A stretch of DNA of 64,000 nucleotides from Ruminococcus sp. GTDB lineage: Bacteria > Bacillota > Clostridia > Oscillospirales > Ruminococcaceae. Shown one piece after another: positions 25,089 to 33,408 of this stretch. Within the stretch, counting starts at the first letter, position 1. Each line of letters begins with the position of its first letter. The DNA lies in the NCBI GenBank assembly GCA_017525915.1, contig JAFXSC010000010.1, positions 61,673-125,672 on the forward strand. The letters are read 5' to 3'. The notes under the pieces were generated by a model, which was given only the letters and a program-made list of their open reading frames with translations, did no database searches and was not told where the DNA came from. A program made the position numbers and the translations under genes.

Positions 25089-25292
25089 ATGAAAGTCACA
25101 CTCAATCCCGACAAGGAAGTCGTTGACAGAATAAAGGAAGGGCTCAAGCTCAAGGACGGCTACTGTCCGTGCAGGCTTGCGAAAACTCCCGAGAATAAAT
25201 GTATGTGCAAAGAGTTCCGCGACCAGATCGCCGATCCGGATTTCGAGGGCTTCTGCCACTGTATGCTTTACTACAAATCCAAGGAGGACTGA
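25089..25292 (+). CDS. Ferredoxin-thioredoxin reductase catalytic-subunit-like protein
   Basis: 67 residues with three C-x-C pairs: CPC at 26-28, CMC at 38-40 and CHC at 56-58. This is the signature of the FTR catalytic chain, in which four Cys hold a [4Fe-4S] cluster and two form the redox disulfide, although the spacings (9 and 15) differ from plant-type FTR (16 and 8). It lies immediately before a thioredoxin gene with a 2-nt gap, so the thioredoxin is the likely partner. RBS AAAGGAG. No FTR variable subunit is present. It may pass ferredoxin electrons to thioredoxin. Confidence 0.8.
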   Translation: MKVTLNPDKEVVDRIKEGLKLKDGYCPCRLAKTPENKCMCKEFRDQIADPDFEGFCHCMLYYKSKED

Positions 25293-25294
25293 AC

Positions 25295-25612
25295 ATGAGC
25301 GAAGTAGTTATAACCAAGGAAAATTTTGACGAGGAAGTACGCAATTACAGGGGACTTCCGATACTGCTCGACTTCTGGGCTGGCTGGTGCGGACCGTGTA
25401 TGATGCTCGGACCGGTAGTTGCTGAGATAGCCGAGGATTTTGCCGGAAAGGTCAAGGTCGGCAAGGTCAATGTTGATGAGCAGCCGGAGCTTGCCGCTGC
25501 ATTCAGAGTTGAAAGCATACCGCTGCTGGTCGTTGTAAAGGACGGCGCTATCGTGAAGCAGGCTGTCGGCTACCGCTCGAAGGACGCTGTTATCGAACTT
25601 CTCGGGCTCTGA
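25295..25612 (+). CDS. trxA: Thioredoxin
   Basis: 105 residues from the ATG at 25295, chosen because AAGGAGG lies just before it; a longer frame would run back through the FTR-like gene. The active site WCGPC lies near residue 31, the cis-Pro motif SIPLLVV near 72, and the usual KVNVDEQPELA strand-helix between. It is a cytoplasmic disulfide reductase. The tight arrangement after an FTR-like protein suggests reduction by ferredoxin rather than only by NADPH-thioredoxin reductase. Confidence 0.93.
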   Translation: MSEVVITKENFDEEVRNYRGLPILLDFWAGWCGPCMMLGPVVAEIAEDFAGKVKVGKVNVDEQPELAAAFRVESIPLLVVVKDGAIVKQAVGYRSKDAVIELLGL

Positions 25613-25673
25613 GCGATACCGCAAAAAATAAGCCCCTGCGGCAGCAGGGACATCAGTTCATTGAAAAACAGAA

Positions 25674-25710
25674 CGGGAACAGCTTTTCACAGCTGTTCCC
25701 GATTTTTTTA
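25674..25710. terminator. Bidirectional terminator between trx and the MATE gene
   Basis: Stem CGGGAACAGCT / AGCTGTTCCCG with a 6-nt loop, then TTTTTTT on the plus strand; an AAAAAC run on the other side serves the minus-strand gene. It overlaps the MATE stop codon. Confidence 0.9.
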
Positions 25711-27045
25711 TACCTTGTTTTTATTCCGGATGTAATGAGCGTATGCCGCAAAGCACATGATTATCTGCAATACCGTCGAGCACGGAGTTGCAAGACCTAT
25801 CCTGAAAAGCGAACCGCCGCCGAAGTGCTGCATGATGAACGCAACGGGTATCCTCACGAGGAATGCACCGGCGATGCCCTGTATCATAACGAATTTTGTC
25901 TTTTCGATGCCGTTGTAGAAGCCTATAAAGCAGAACAGGAAGCAGGTGAACAGGCAGTCGATCGCGTAGGCCTTGAGGTAGTCCCATGCAGCGGCGACCG
26001 TAACGGGATTGCTTGAGAAAATGCCTGCGAGCAGGTCCCCTCGGAAAAACGCCGTAAAGAACATTAAAACGCCGAAAACAAGCGATACAGCGATGCCGCT
26101 TTTAAGCGCCCTGATCGCGCGGTCGGTATGTCCCGCACCGTAGTTCTGAGCAACGAACGCAGCCATTGACTGCATGAATGCCGCAGGGACAAGCATGATG
26201 AAGGCGCAGACCTTGTTGGCAACGCCCACTCCTGCCGAAGCGGTAACGCCTATCTGGTTGACGATGGCAAGTATCACAAGGAAGGAGATGCCTACAAGGA
26301 AATCCTGCAATGCGATCGGCATACCTATGCGGATGATGTTCCTGGAGCAGGACTTTTTCGGCTTCAGATCGGACCTGTGCAGCTTAAAGGGCAGCTTTGT
26401 CTTCCTTATGATAAAGAACGAAATGATGACGCTGACAAGCTGGGCAAGTACGGTCGCGAGAGCCGCACCTGCGGCACCGAAGCCGAGGACTGCCACGAAA
26501 AAGAAGTCGCCTGCGATATTTAACACACAGGCAATGCCGACAGCGACCAGCGGAGTTTTTGAGTCCCCGAGCCCGCGGAAGATGCTTCCCAGCAGATTGT
26601 AAGCCGTGATTATGAGGAATCCGCCGCCGCATATCCGGATATAGCTTTTTGTGAGACCGAAGGCTTCATCGGGAGCCTGCATGAGCTTTGCAAGTCCTCC
26701 TGCGCCTGCGACGCTTATAAGAGTGAATGCTGCACCGGTCACGGCAAAGATAACAAGACCTGTTCCTATGACCCGGGCAGCATCGTCAGGACGTCTCTGT
26801 CCTATCTTCTGCCCAACGGCAACTGTTATGCCCATTGAAAAGCTGACTATGAGATTGGTGAGCGTCTGGAGTATCTGAGAACCTGTCGAAACAGCGGAAA
26901 CATCGGCATCTGTGCCGAACTGTCCCACGACAAGCAGGTCAACTGCACCGTACATAGCCTGAAGGAACATTGCCATGAGCACAGGCAGCATGAATTTCAG
27001 GAGCTTCGGCAGTATAGCGCCTTCAGTGAAGCTGTTGTTTACCAT
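25708..27045 (-). CDS. MATE family multidrug/cation antiporter
   Basis: 445 residues, twelve hydrophobic segments in two homologous halves, the standard MATE size. The N-terminus (EGAILPKLLKFMLPVLMAMFLQAMYGAVDLLVVGQFG) and the GMPIALQDFLVGISF stretch at the start of the second half are typical of the DinF/NorM-like branch. It would export drugs, metabolites or flavin-like cations using a Na+ or H+ gradient. The true substrate is unknown. It is followed by the aro gene only 62 nt upstream on the same strand and may be read through from there. Confidence 0.88.
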   Translation of the reverse strand: MVNNSFTEGAILPKLLKFMLPVLMAMFLQAMYGAVDLLVVGQFGTDADVSAVSTGSQILQTLTNLIVSFSMGITVAVGQKIGQRRPDDAARVIGTGLVIFAVTGAAFTLISVAGAGGLAKLMQAPDEAFGLTKSYIRICGGGFLIITAYNLLGSIFRGLGDSKTPLVAVGIACVLNIAGDFFFVAVLGFGAAGAALATVLAQLVSVIISFFIIRKTKLPFKLHRSDLKPKKSCSRNIIRIGMPIALQDFLVGISFLVILAIVNQIGVTASAGVGVANKVCAFIMLVPAAFMQSMAAFVAQNYGAGHTDRAIRALKSGIAVSLVFGVLMFFTAFFRGDLLAGIFSSNPVTVAAAWDYLKAYAIDCLFTCFLFCFIGFYNGIEKTKFVMIQGIAGAFLVRIPVAFIMQHFGGGSLFRIGLATPCSTVLQIIMCFAAYAHYIRNKNKV

Positions 27046-27107
27046 TTGTATCCTTCTGCCCTCCGAACCGTAATACGAGTATCAGACATACGGAGAAACC
27101 GCCGGTA

Positions 27108-28136
27108 TCAGGCTCTGTCAGCGATATCGAGAATGAGCCTTTCGGTCTTTTCCCAGCCGATGCAGGGATCGGTGATGGATTTTCCGTAGATATGCTCGTC
27201 GATTTTCTGTGCGCCGTCCTCTATATAGCTTTCTATCATGAAGCCCTTGACGAGTTTTCTGATATCGTCATTGTACTTGCGGCTGCTGAGGACTTCCTTT
27301 ACGATACGCGGCTGCTCGAAGGGCTTTTTGCCGGAGTTGCAGTGGTTGGTATCAATAATAGCGGCAGGGTTGGAGAAGCCCTTTGCCTGATAGAGCTCAT
27401 TGAGGAGCTGGAGTGTTTCGTAGTGGTAATTCGGCATACTCTGGCTGTGGTGATTCTCGTAGCCTCTGAGTATTGCGTGAGCGAGCTCGTTGCCGGTGGT
27501 GGAGACTTCCCAGCCGCGGTAGAGGAAGGTGTGTCCGGACTGTGCGGCTTCAATGGAATTCATGAGCACTGCAAGGCTTCCGCTGACGGGATTTTTCATG
27601 CCGACGGGAACTTTGAGACCGCTTGCGGTAAGTCTGTGCTGCTGGTTTTCGACCGAACGGGCACCCACCGCTACATAGCCGAGGAGGTCGTTGAGGTAGC
27701 GGTGATTTTCGGGATAGAGCATCTCATCGGCACAGGTGAAGCCGGTCTCGCGGATAGCACGGAGGTGCATCTTTCTTATGGCAACGATGCCCTTGTACAT
27801 ATCGGGCTCCTTGTTCGGGTCGGGCTGGTGGAGCATACCCTTGTAGCCCTTGCCGGTGGTACGCGGCTTGTTGGTGTATATTCTCGGAACTATGAGTACC
27901 TTTTCGCTGACCTTTTCCTGAACGTCTCTGAGGCGGCAGATATAGTCGATAACGCTGTCCTCGTTGTCGGCGGAGCAGGGGCCGATGATGAGCAGTATCC
28001 TGTCATCAGCACCTCTGATGACGTCTGCTATCATTTTGTTCCTTTCGGCGATAGTTTCCTGAATCTCGACCGATACCGGGTACTGCTCCTTGACCTCTGC
28101 CGGTATGGGGAGCTTGCATTTGAAGTTCATGTTCAT
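27108..28136 (-). CDS. aroF: 3-deoxy-7-phosphoheptulonate synthase (DAHP synthase, class I)
   Basis: 342 residues, the size of the AroF/G/H family. It condenses phosphoenolpyruvate and erythrose 4-phosphate in the first step of aromatic amino-acid synthesis. Signature stretches are LLIIGPCSADN, VPRIYTNKPRTTGKGYKG, the GARSVENQQHR region, KNPVSGS and IDTNHCNSGKK (metal and substrate ligands). RBS AAAGGAAG; an in-frame Met two codons later is an alternative start. The symbol reflects the family; feedback specificity (Phe, Tyr or Trp) cannot be read. No T-box or trp leader is apparent upstream. Confidence 0.93.
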   Translation of the reverse strand: MNMNFKCKLPIPAEVKEQYPVSVEIQETIAERNKMIADVIRGADDRILLIIGPCSADNEDSVIDYICRLRDVQEKVSEKVLIVPRIYTNKPRTTGKGYKGMLHQPDPNKEPDMYKGIVAIRKMHLRAIRETGFTCADEMLYPENHRYLNDLLGYVAVGARSVENQQHRLTASGLKVPVGMKNPVSGSLAVLMNSIEAAQSGHTFLYRGWEVSTTGNELAHAILRGYENHHSQSMPNYHYETLQLLNELYQAKGFSNPAAIIDTNHCNSGKKPFEQPRIVKEVLSSRKYNDDIRKLVKGFMIESYIEDGAQKIDEHIYGKSITDPCIGWEKTERLILDIADRA

Positions 28137-28201
28137 ATTCTATCTTCCTTTCGTGGGTAAGTCCGGGCGTGGATAACGGTGTTTGTCAGTACCATACAGC
28201 C

Positions 28202-28675
28202 CTATTTATGGTACTTTCCTCCGCTGTTTATCTGGAATGCGCGGTATATCTGTTCGAGCAGCATAACTCTCGCGAGCTGGTGGGGGAAGGTCATTTTCGA
28301 CATGGAGAGCCTTAGCTGTCCCATTGCCTTTATCTCCGGGTCAAGCCCGAAAGAGCTTCCGATAACGAAGCTGACTGTACTGCTGCCGGATACTCCGGCT
28401 GAGGCTATTGCCTCCGCAAGTTCGGTACTGCTGAGCTGTTTGCCCTCAATGCACATAGGCACTATCATGCCCGCGGCGAATCGCTTTATCTGCTCGCCTT
28501 CCTTTTTGAGCGCAGCGGCGATCTCCTTGTCGGAGGGGGAATCGCTGAGACGGCATTCGTCCAGCTCATGCAGCTCGAAGGTACAGTACCTTCCGAGACG
28601 TTTTATGTATTCCGCGCAGGCGCTCCGGAGGTAGTCCTCCTTCAGCTTTCCGATAACGATAAGCTTGATGTTCAT
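28202..28675 (-). CDS. rlmH: 23S rRNA (pseudouridine1915-N3)-methyltransferase
   Basis: 157 residues, the full length of RlmH, a SPOUT-class enzyme that methylates pseudouridine 1915 of 23S rRNA using SAM. Conserved parts: N-terminal IKLIVIGKLKEDYL, the SAM-binding knot FVIGSSFGLDPEIK, and the C-terminal LLEQIYRAFQINSGGKYHK. It ends in a TAG stop, so UAG is read as stop in this genome. The start overlaps the stop of the upstream walJ-like gene by one base (TGATG), a pairing also seen in other Firmicutes. Confidence 0.95.
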   Translation of the reverse strand: MNIKLIVIGKLKEDYLRSACAEYIKRLGRYCTFELHELDECRLSDSPSDKEIAAALKKEGEQIKRFAAGMIVPMCIEGKQLSSTELAEAIASAGVSGSSTVSFVIGSSFGLDPEIKAMGQLRLSMSKMTFPHQLARVMLLEQIYRAFQINSGGKYHK

Positions 28676-29460
28676 CAGAAGATAACAGCCCCTCCCTGAG
28701 TTTCAACAGGCGCAACGCCCATGAGGTAGTCCTTTCCGCGGACAAGCCCGGAAAGTCCGTTTTCAACGGTCCTGTCGGCAATATCCGGACGGTTGTTGTC
28801 CTGGCTGAGATGTCCGAGAAGAATATGCGTAGTACCGCGTCTGATGAGGCTCCTTGCCTGTTCCGCACAGCTGTCGTTGGAGAGATGGCCCACATCGGAG
28901 AGGATCCTCTCCTTGAGGTAAAGCGGATAATTGCCCGTTCGCAGCATATTCTCGTCATAGTTCGCTTCGAGAAGGACGAGCCGGCAGCCTTCAAGTGCCC
29001 TGTCCACCTCCGGAGTGATATGTCCGAGGTCGGTGCAGACGGCGCAGTATTTGTTGTCGGCAGTGTGTATCCTGTAACCGCAGCTCTGAATGGCGTCATG
29101 CGGCGTATTGAAGCACTCTATCTCCATTCCGGCACAGTTTATTGTGATGCCGTTCATGTCAATTACCGGTGAAGCCGGCGATATTTTTCCGGTATCGCAG
29201 AGCTTCTGGAGAGTGCGCTTCTGCCCGTAGACCGGAAGTCCTGTCAGTTTTGTCAGCATAGCAAGACCGGCAACGTGGTCGGAGTGCTCATGGGTAATGA
29301 ACACAGCCTTTACGGCAGAGAGCGGCAGGGAATTGCGTTCAAGGGCTTCGCAGAGCCTTTTGCAGCTTATACCGCAGTCTATGAGTATACCGCCCTTTTC
29401 TGTGCCGATGAATTCGGAATTGCCCTTGCTGGAGCTGAAAAGCGGATATAGTCTTGCCAT
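28675..29460 (-). CDS. WalJ/YycJ-like metallo-beta-lactamase-fold hydrolase
   Basis: 261 residues. Metal-binding motif THEHSDH near 56-62, a further His in FNTPHDA, Asp in CAVCTDLGH, and a late HILLGHLSQDNN. The N-terminus PLFSSSKGNSEFIG is characteristic of the YycJ/WalJ branch, proposed to be a nuclease linked to cell-wall control or DNA repair. It is coupled by a 1-nt overlap to rlmH, as in the walR-walJ-rlmH neighbourhood of other Firmicutes, though the wal two-component genes are absent here. Confidence 0.88.
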   Translation of the reverse strand: MARLYPLFSSSKGNSEFIGTEKGGILIDCGISCKRLCEALERNSLPLSAVKAVFITHEHSDHVAGLAMLTKLTGLPVYGQKRTLQKLCDTGKISPASPVIDMNGITINCAGMEIECFNTPHDAIQSCGYRIHTADNKYCAVCTDLGHITPEVDRALEGCRLVLLEANYDENMLRTGNYPLYLKERILSDVGHLSNDSCAEQARSLIRRGTTHILLGHLSQDNNRPDIADRTVENGLSGLVRGKDYLMGVAPVETQGGAVIF

Positions 29461-29778
29461 ATTACCCCTCCGTTACCGTGATACTGTGCTGACACAGCAT
29501 TAACATTATACTATTATAGGAGCGGTTTGTCAAGCTTTTCCGCCCGACCGGTACTACCAATCTTCCGGCGCAGTCTGGATTATTATAAGGACGGTTTATG
29601 CGCGATACTCCTGTTAAGAGCATCACACATAAGCCGTCCTTGGCGGTTGTTAAAAAACTGTTTCGGGACGCCGAGGGCGGCGTCACCTACAAGAGAAAAC
29701 GTAAAATAGCTGAATGTAGGGACGCACATTGCACGTCCGCTCGTTAATACGAATACATACAGGCTGTTTCGACAAACT
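29461..29778. other. Intergenic region with degenerate inverted repeats
   Basis: About 320 nt without a credible gene. It has an imperfect repeat built on AAGGACGG...CCGTCCTT (29590-29643) that resembles the terminator at 29779, and a GGGACGCACATTGCACGTCC unit near 29719-29738 typical of decayed intergenic repeats. No clear promoter was found besides a TATTATA-like -10 near 29512 facing the walJ-like gene. Confidence 0.4.
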
Positions 29779-29802
29779 AAAGGACGGCATAAGCCGTCCT
29801 TT
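29779..29802. terminator. Terminator of the cytoplasmic LRR gene
   Basis: Perfect 10-bp stem AAAGGACGGC / GCCGTCCTTT with an ATAA loop, seven nt after the minus-strand stop codon; the stem's own A/T ends supply the U tract. Confidence 0.7.
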
Positions 29803-29808
29803 AAAAAA

Positions 29809-30954
29809 TCAATAGTCCTTATGGGCTTTGCAGACGGTACAGACCTTATCGAAGATGCCTCTGAATTCGCCGCCGCAGTATCTGCATCTGCCTTTTTCCA
29901 TATATACCGGTGCCTGAGCTTTTGTATAAGCGGGGAATGCCCAGAAATACTTCTGGATATCGTTGAAAATAACGGTAAGGAGCTTCGGACAGTTGAAGAA
30001 CGCTGCCGGGTTCTCCAGATTATACGGATTGCTTCCTCTGTAAAGCTCCGTATCGCCTGCGATAGTTACCTGTTCGAGGGAAGTACAGTCTGCAAACGCA
30101 AGCGGATAAATAGCCTTCACGCTCTTGGGAATGAGTATCCTTTTGAGCTTGGAGCATCCTCTGAAAGCCTGATTTCCGATATATCTCACCGTTTCGGGAA
30201 TGGTTATACTGTTCAGGCTCGTGCAGTTTCTGAAGGCGTTCATGCCTATCCTGATAATGCCTGCCGAAGGGTCGCCGTTCGGGCGCATACACTCAAATCT
30301 GATATCCTGAAGGGAAGTGCACTCCGAAAAAGCAGAGTCCTCGATAGTCTTGACCTTTGCCGGAACGACAATGTATTTCAGACTTGTGCAGCCTTCAAAT
30401 ATCCTCCAGGGGAGAAGCTCGACGGAAGGCGGCAGATTTATGGATTCGAGGGCGGTGCAGCCTGCAAAGGCACCGGCTTCGATGTTCTTTATGGTGTCCG
30501 GGAGCTTTATTGCTTTAAGGCTGATACAGCCGCTGAAGCAATCCCTGTCGATAGTCTCAACGCCCTCGGAGATGTGGACGGTCTGGAGGTTCTTGCAGCC
30601 GGAAAAAGCACCTTCGCTTATCAGCTCGACGCCTTCCGGGATATACACGGATTCGATATTATTCATTCCCTGGAAAGCAGTCTCACCGATGACTGAAATG
30701 CCGTCGGGGATCTTTATTTCCTTTTTGGTATAGCCGTTATACCTTATGAGAACGCTTCGCTCAACGACGTAATCGCTGTCGCAGACGGGAGAAACAGCCT
30801 TCGCGCCGGATTCCTGAGGGGCGTTTCCGTTGAAGCTGCTTATAGCCATTGATATTACGAACGGTTCATTGCAGAATGGGCATACCGAGGCGTCGAGCGT
30901 ATCGTCCACCGCAAGATAGCCTCCGCACTTATAGCATCTTCCCTGTACAAACAT
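29809..30954 (-). CDS. LRR_5 protein flanked by zinc ribbons, probably cytoplasmic
   Basis: 381 residues from the ATG at 30954; the longer frame is rejected because the promoter at 31006-31034 lies inside it. The N-terminus is a zinc ribbon (CYKCGG, CPFC), the centre (~75-340) holds about ten BspA-type LRR_5 repeats (GAFSGCKNLQTVHI, CFSGCISLKAI and similar), and the C-terminus is another zinc ribbon (CRYCGG, CTVCKAH). There is no signal peptide or membrane segment. The protein family is known from surface proteins, so an intracellular version with zinc ribbons is unusual and its role is unknown. Confidence 0.8.
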   Translation of the reverse strand: MFVQGRCYKCGGYLAVDDTLDASVCPFCNEPFVISMAISSFNGNAPQESGAKAVSPVCDSDYVVERSVLIRYNGYTKKEIKIPDGISVIGETAFQGMNNIESVYIPEGVELISEGAFSGCKNLQTVHISEGVETIDRDCFSGCISLKAIKLPDTIKNIEAGAFAGCTALESINLPPSVELLPWRIFEGCTSLKYIVVPAKVKTIEDSAFSECTSLQDIRFECMRPNGDPSAGIIRIGMNAFRNCTSLNSITIPETVRYIGNQAFRGCSKLKRILIPKSVKAIYPLAFADCTSLEQVTIAGDTELYRGSNPYNLENPAAFFNCPKLLTVIFNDIQKYFWAFPAYTKAQAPVYMEKGRCRYCGGEFRGIFDKVCTVCKAHKDY

Positions 30955-31005
30955 TATGACCCGCCTTCTTTCCGTATAGATTTCAGAACATACCCAGTTT
31001 ATATT

Positions 31006-31034
31006 ATTATATCGCATTTTTATTTACAAGTCAA
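31006..31034 (-). promoter_or_regulatory. Sigma-A promoter of the zinc-ribbon LRR gene
   Basis: Minus strand TTGACT (31029-31034), 17-nt spacer, TATAAT (31006-31011), 52 nt before the start codon. Confidence 0.8.
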
Positions 31035-31145
31035 CCGATTTTTTGTTGATAACGGCAAATTTGTAAAATAATACCGGCAGTCAGCGCTCCTGAGGTTCAA
31101 TTTGTAAATTTTTCCTGCACGCAGCTAAAAATCATCGGCAGGGTA

Positions 31146-31174
31146 TTGTAAATTGATGAAAGCTGTGCTATAAT
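31146..31174 (+). promoter_or_regulatory. Sigma-A promoter of asp23-fakA
   Basis: TTGTAA (31146-31151), 17-nt spacer, TATAAT (31169-31174) with TGC extension; 55 nt before the start codon. Divergent from the LRR promoter. Confidence 0.8.
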
Positions 31175-31228
31175 AATATAGTACGCGCACGTTGTGCCGC
31201 ATAACTTAATAATAAGGAGTGTGCTGTT

Positions 31229-31588
31229 ATGGTCACTGTTGAAAATCATATTGGTAAGATATCCGTCTCAGAAGGCTACCTCATCCAGCTTGTAAGGCAT
31301 ACCGTCACCGGCTGCTTCGGCGTTGCCGATGTATGCAGCGTCAATACCTTTCAGTCCACAATTTCAGCCCTGACCTTCGGCAAAGCCTTCCGCCAGCGGA
31401 GAGGTGTTGCTATCCGCGCCGACAAGGAGGGCGGACTTATAATCGACCTGCATATCAAGGTATCCTACGGCACCAACATCACTGCCGCTGTGAACAGTAT
31501 CGTCCACAAGGTGAGCTTTACCGTTGAGGAGGCTTCGGGTATCGAGGTACACAAGGTCAATGTATTCATTGATGACATGAACACATGA
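31229..31588 (+). CDS. Asp23/Gls24 family protein (YloU-like)
   Basis: 119 residues. GKISVSEGYLIQLVRHTVTGCFGV, then IDLHIKVSYGTNITAAVNSIVHKVSFTVEEASGIEVHKVNVFIDD, is the standard Asp23 fold. In Bacillus the homologue YloU is always next to YloV, exactly as here. The role is linked to envelope stress and lipid metabolism but not settled. RBS AAGGAG. It is followed 62 nt later by the fakA-like gene in the same orientation. Confidence 0.9.
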   Translation: MVTVENHIGKISVSEGYLIQLVRHTVTGCFGVADVCSVNTFQSTISALTFGKAFRQRRGVAIRADKEGGLIIDLHIKVSYGTNITAAVNSIVHKVSFTVEEASGIEVHKVNVFIDDMNT

Positions 31589-31650
31589 TGTGCTCTGCCG
31601 GTCATTCCGGCGTTTGCTGATTTTCATATTTTAATACTGGAGGACTTGCT

Positions 31651-33303
31651 GTGATAAACGGTTCTATGCTCAGAGACGGTATTATTTCCGCCGCTGTCAC
31701 AATCAATAACAGAAAGCGCGAGGTTGACGAGCTGAACGTATACCCTGTACCGGACGGCGATACAGGTACGAATATGTCTATGACCATCGGCAATTCTATC
31801 GCCGAGCTGAAAAGACTTCCTGACACATCTTCTGTCTCTGAGGTCTCCGCGAAGGCTGCATCCGCCTTCCTCAGAGGTGCAAGAGGCAATTAGGGCGTTA
31901 TACTCTCCCTCATATTCAGAGGCATCTCAAAGGGACTGAAGGACTGCACCGAGGCTTCTCCCGAAAACTTCGCCGAGGCGCTTTCGCTCGGAGTTGACGC
32001 CGCTTACAAGGCAGTAATGAAGCCTGTCGAGGGTACGATACTCACTGTTATAAAGGCTGCTGCCGCAAAGGCAAAGGAGATATCCGCCGAGACCAGCGAC
32101 GATGTCGTGTTCTGGGAGGAGGTCTGCAATGAGTCTGAGAATGTTCTCGCACAGACCACTGAAATGCTTCCGCAGCTCAAAAAGGCAGGCGTTGTTGACG
32201 CCGGCGGCAAGGGACTTGCCATCATCTTCCGCGCAATGCTCGATGTATTCAGGGGCGGCGCTGTTGCAGAACCGGAAAATCCTCAGGTGCAGGATACCTC
32301 TCTCGAATCCTTCCGCAATGCCGTAAGCGAATACGACGACGAGATAAACTATACATACTGCACTGAATTCATGGTCGAGAAGAAGGAGAAGTGTCCCGAT
32401 GTATTCATGCTCAGGGCATTCCTTGAGACTATCGGCGACTGCGTTGTTGTTGTAGATGACGAGCAGATAATAAAGGTACACGTTCATACCGACGATCCCG
32501 GAAAGGCTATCCAGAAGGCACTTGAATTCGGCCACTTCATAAACGATCCGCGTCCGAAGATCGAGAATATGCGTATCCAGCACGAAAACAAGATCAAGGA
32601 GGCAAAGGCTGCCGAGGAGGGCTATTCACCTGCTGCTCCCGAGAAGGAATTCGGCTTCGTTGCCGTTGCAGCCGGTCACGGTCTTGAAGCAATGTTCACC
32701 GACCTCGGAGTTGATGTCGTTGTCAAGGGCGGTCAGACCATGAATCCTTCCACGGATGATATCCTCCGAGCGATACTCAGAACGCCTGCAAGCACGGTAT
32801 TCGTTCTCCCGAACAACAAGAACATCATCATGGCTGCCGAGCAGGCTGTCAAGCTCACCGACCGCAAGGTCTGCGTTCTCCAGACAAGAACGATACCGCA
32901 GGGCATAGCCGCAATGCTTGCCTTTGACGAATCGCTCAGCCTCTCCGACAACCGCCTGAATATGACAAAGGCTCTCGAAAAGGTATCGACCGGACTTGTA
33001 ACTTTTGCCGCCCGCGATTCCGAATTCGAGGGACACCAGATAAAGGAAGGCGAGATACTCGCTCTCGATAACGGCAAGCTCTCATTTACCGAGCGCGATA
33101 TCAACAAGGCTGCATATAAGCTCACGAAGAAGCTCGCAAAGGGCGAGGCAAGCTACGTTACGCTGATACACGGCGCGGACGTGACCTCCGAAAACGCCGA
33201 GGAGCTCCAGAAGTTCATGCAGTCAAAGTTCGGCGACAGACTTGAAGTAATGCTCGTGAACGGCGGTCAGCCAGTTTACTATTACATAATATCAGTTGAA
33301 TAA
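31651..33303 (+). pseudogene. fakA: FakA/YloV-like fatty-acid kinase gene interrupted by one in-frame TAG
   Basis: One continuous frame of 551 codons is broken only by TAG at 31891-31893. Before it come 80 residues with the DhaL signature (INNRKREVDELNVYPVPDGDTGTNM); after it the frame resumes with GVILSLIFRGISKG and runs through the DegV-like C-terminal half to VYYYIISVE. In homologues the motif reads RGARGNSGVILSQIFRG, so the TAG sits on the conserved Ser, one C-to-A change from TCG. FakA phosphorylates fatty acids held by FakB. No other damage is visible. The options are a recent nonsense mutation, a sequence error, or suppression; a restart at 32017 would lose the nucleotide site. Confidence 0.85.
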
Positions 33304-33307
33304 GATA

Positions 33308-33338
33308 AAAAGGAACGGCTAATGCCGTTCCTTTTTTT
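33308..33338 (+). terminator. Terminator after the fakA-like gene
   Basis: AAAGGAACGGC / GCCGTTCCTTT with a TAAT loop, extended by A and T runs, directly after the stop codon. Confidence 0.9.
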
Positions 33339-33361
33339 GCAGCAGTTCTACGGAGCGTGGA

Positions 33362-33390
33362 TTGACGCGGGAATACACATCGGTTATAAT
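33362..33390 (+). promoter_or_regulatory. Sigma-A promoter of the XRE/desulfoferrodoxin-like gene
   Basis: TTGACG (33362-33367), 17-nt spacer, TATAAT (33385-33390), 18 nt before the chosen start; it rules out the longer upstream frame. Confidence 0.85.
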
Positions 33391-33408
33391 AGGTTCAGAG
33401 GTGATAAT

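Noticed and set aside
27192-28160. 322-codon frame antisense to DAHP synthase
   Set aside because: Shadow of the conserved aro gene; no start signals or domains.
31651-33303. Genome-wide UAG recoding as explanation of the fakA stop
   Set aside because: rlmH ends in TAG exactly after its conserved C-terminus, and the small gene after ffh also stops at TAG, so UAG acts as a normal though rare stop.
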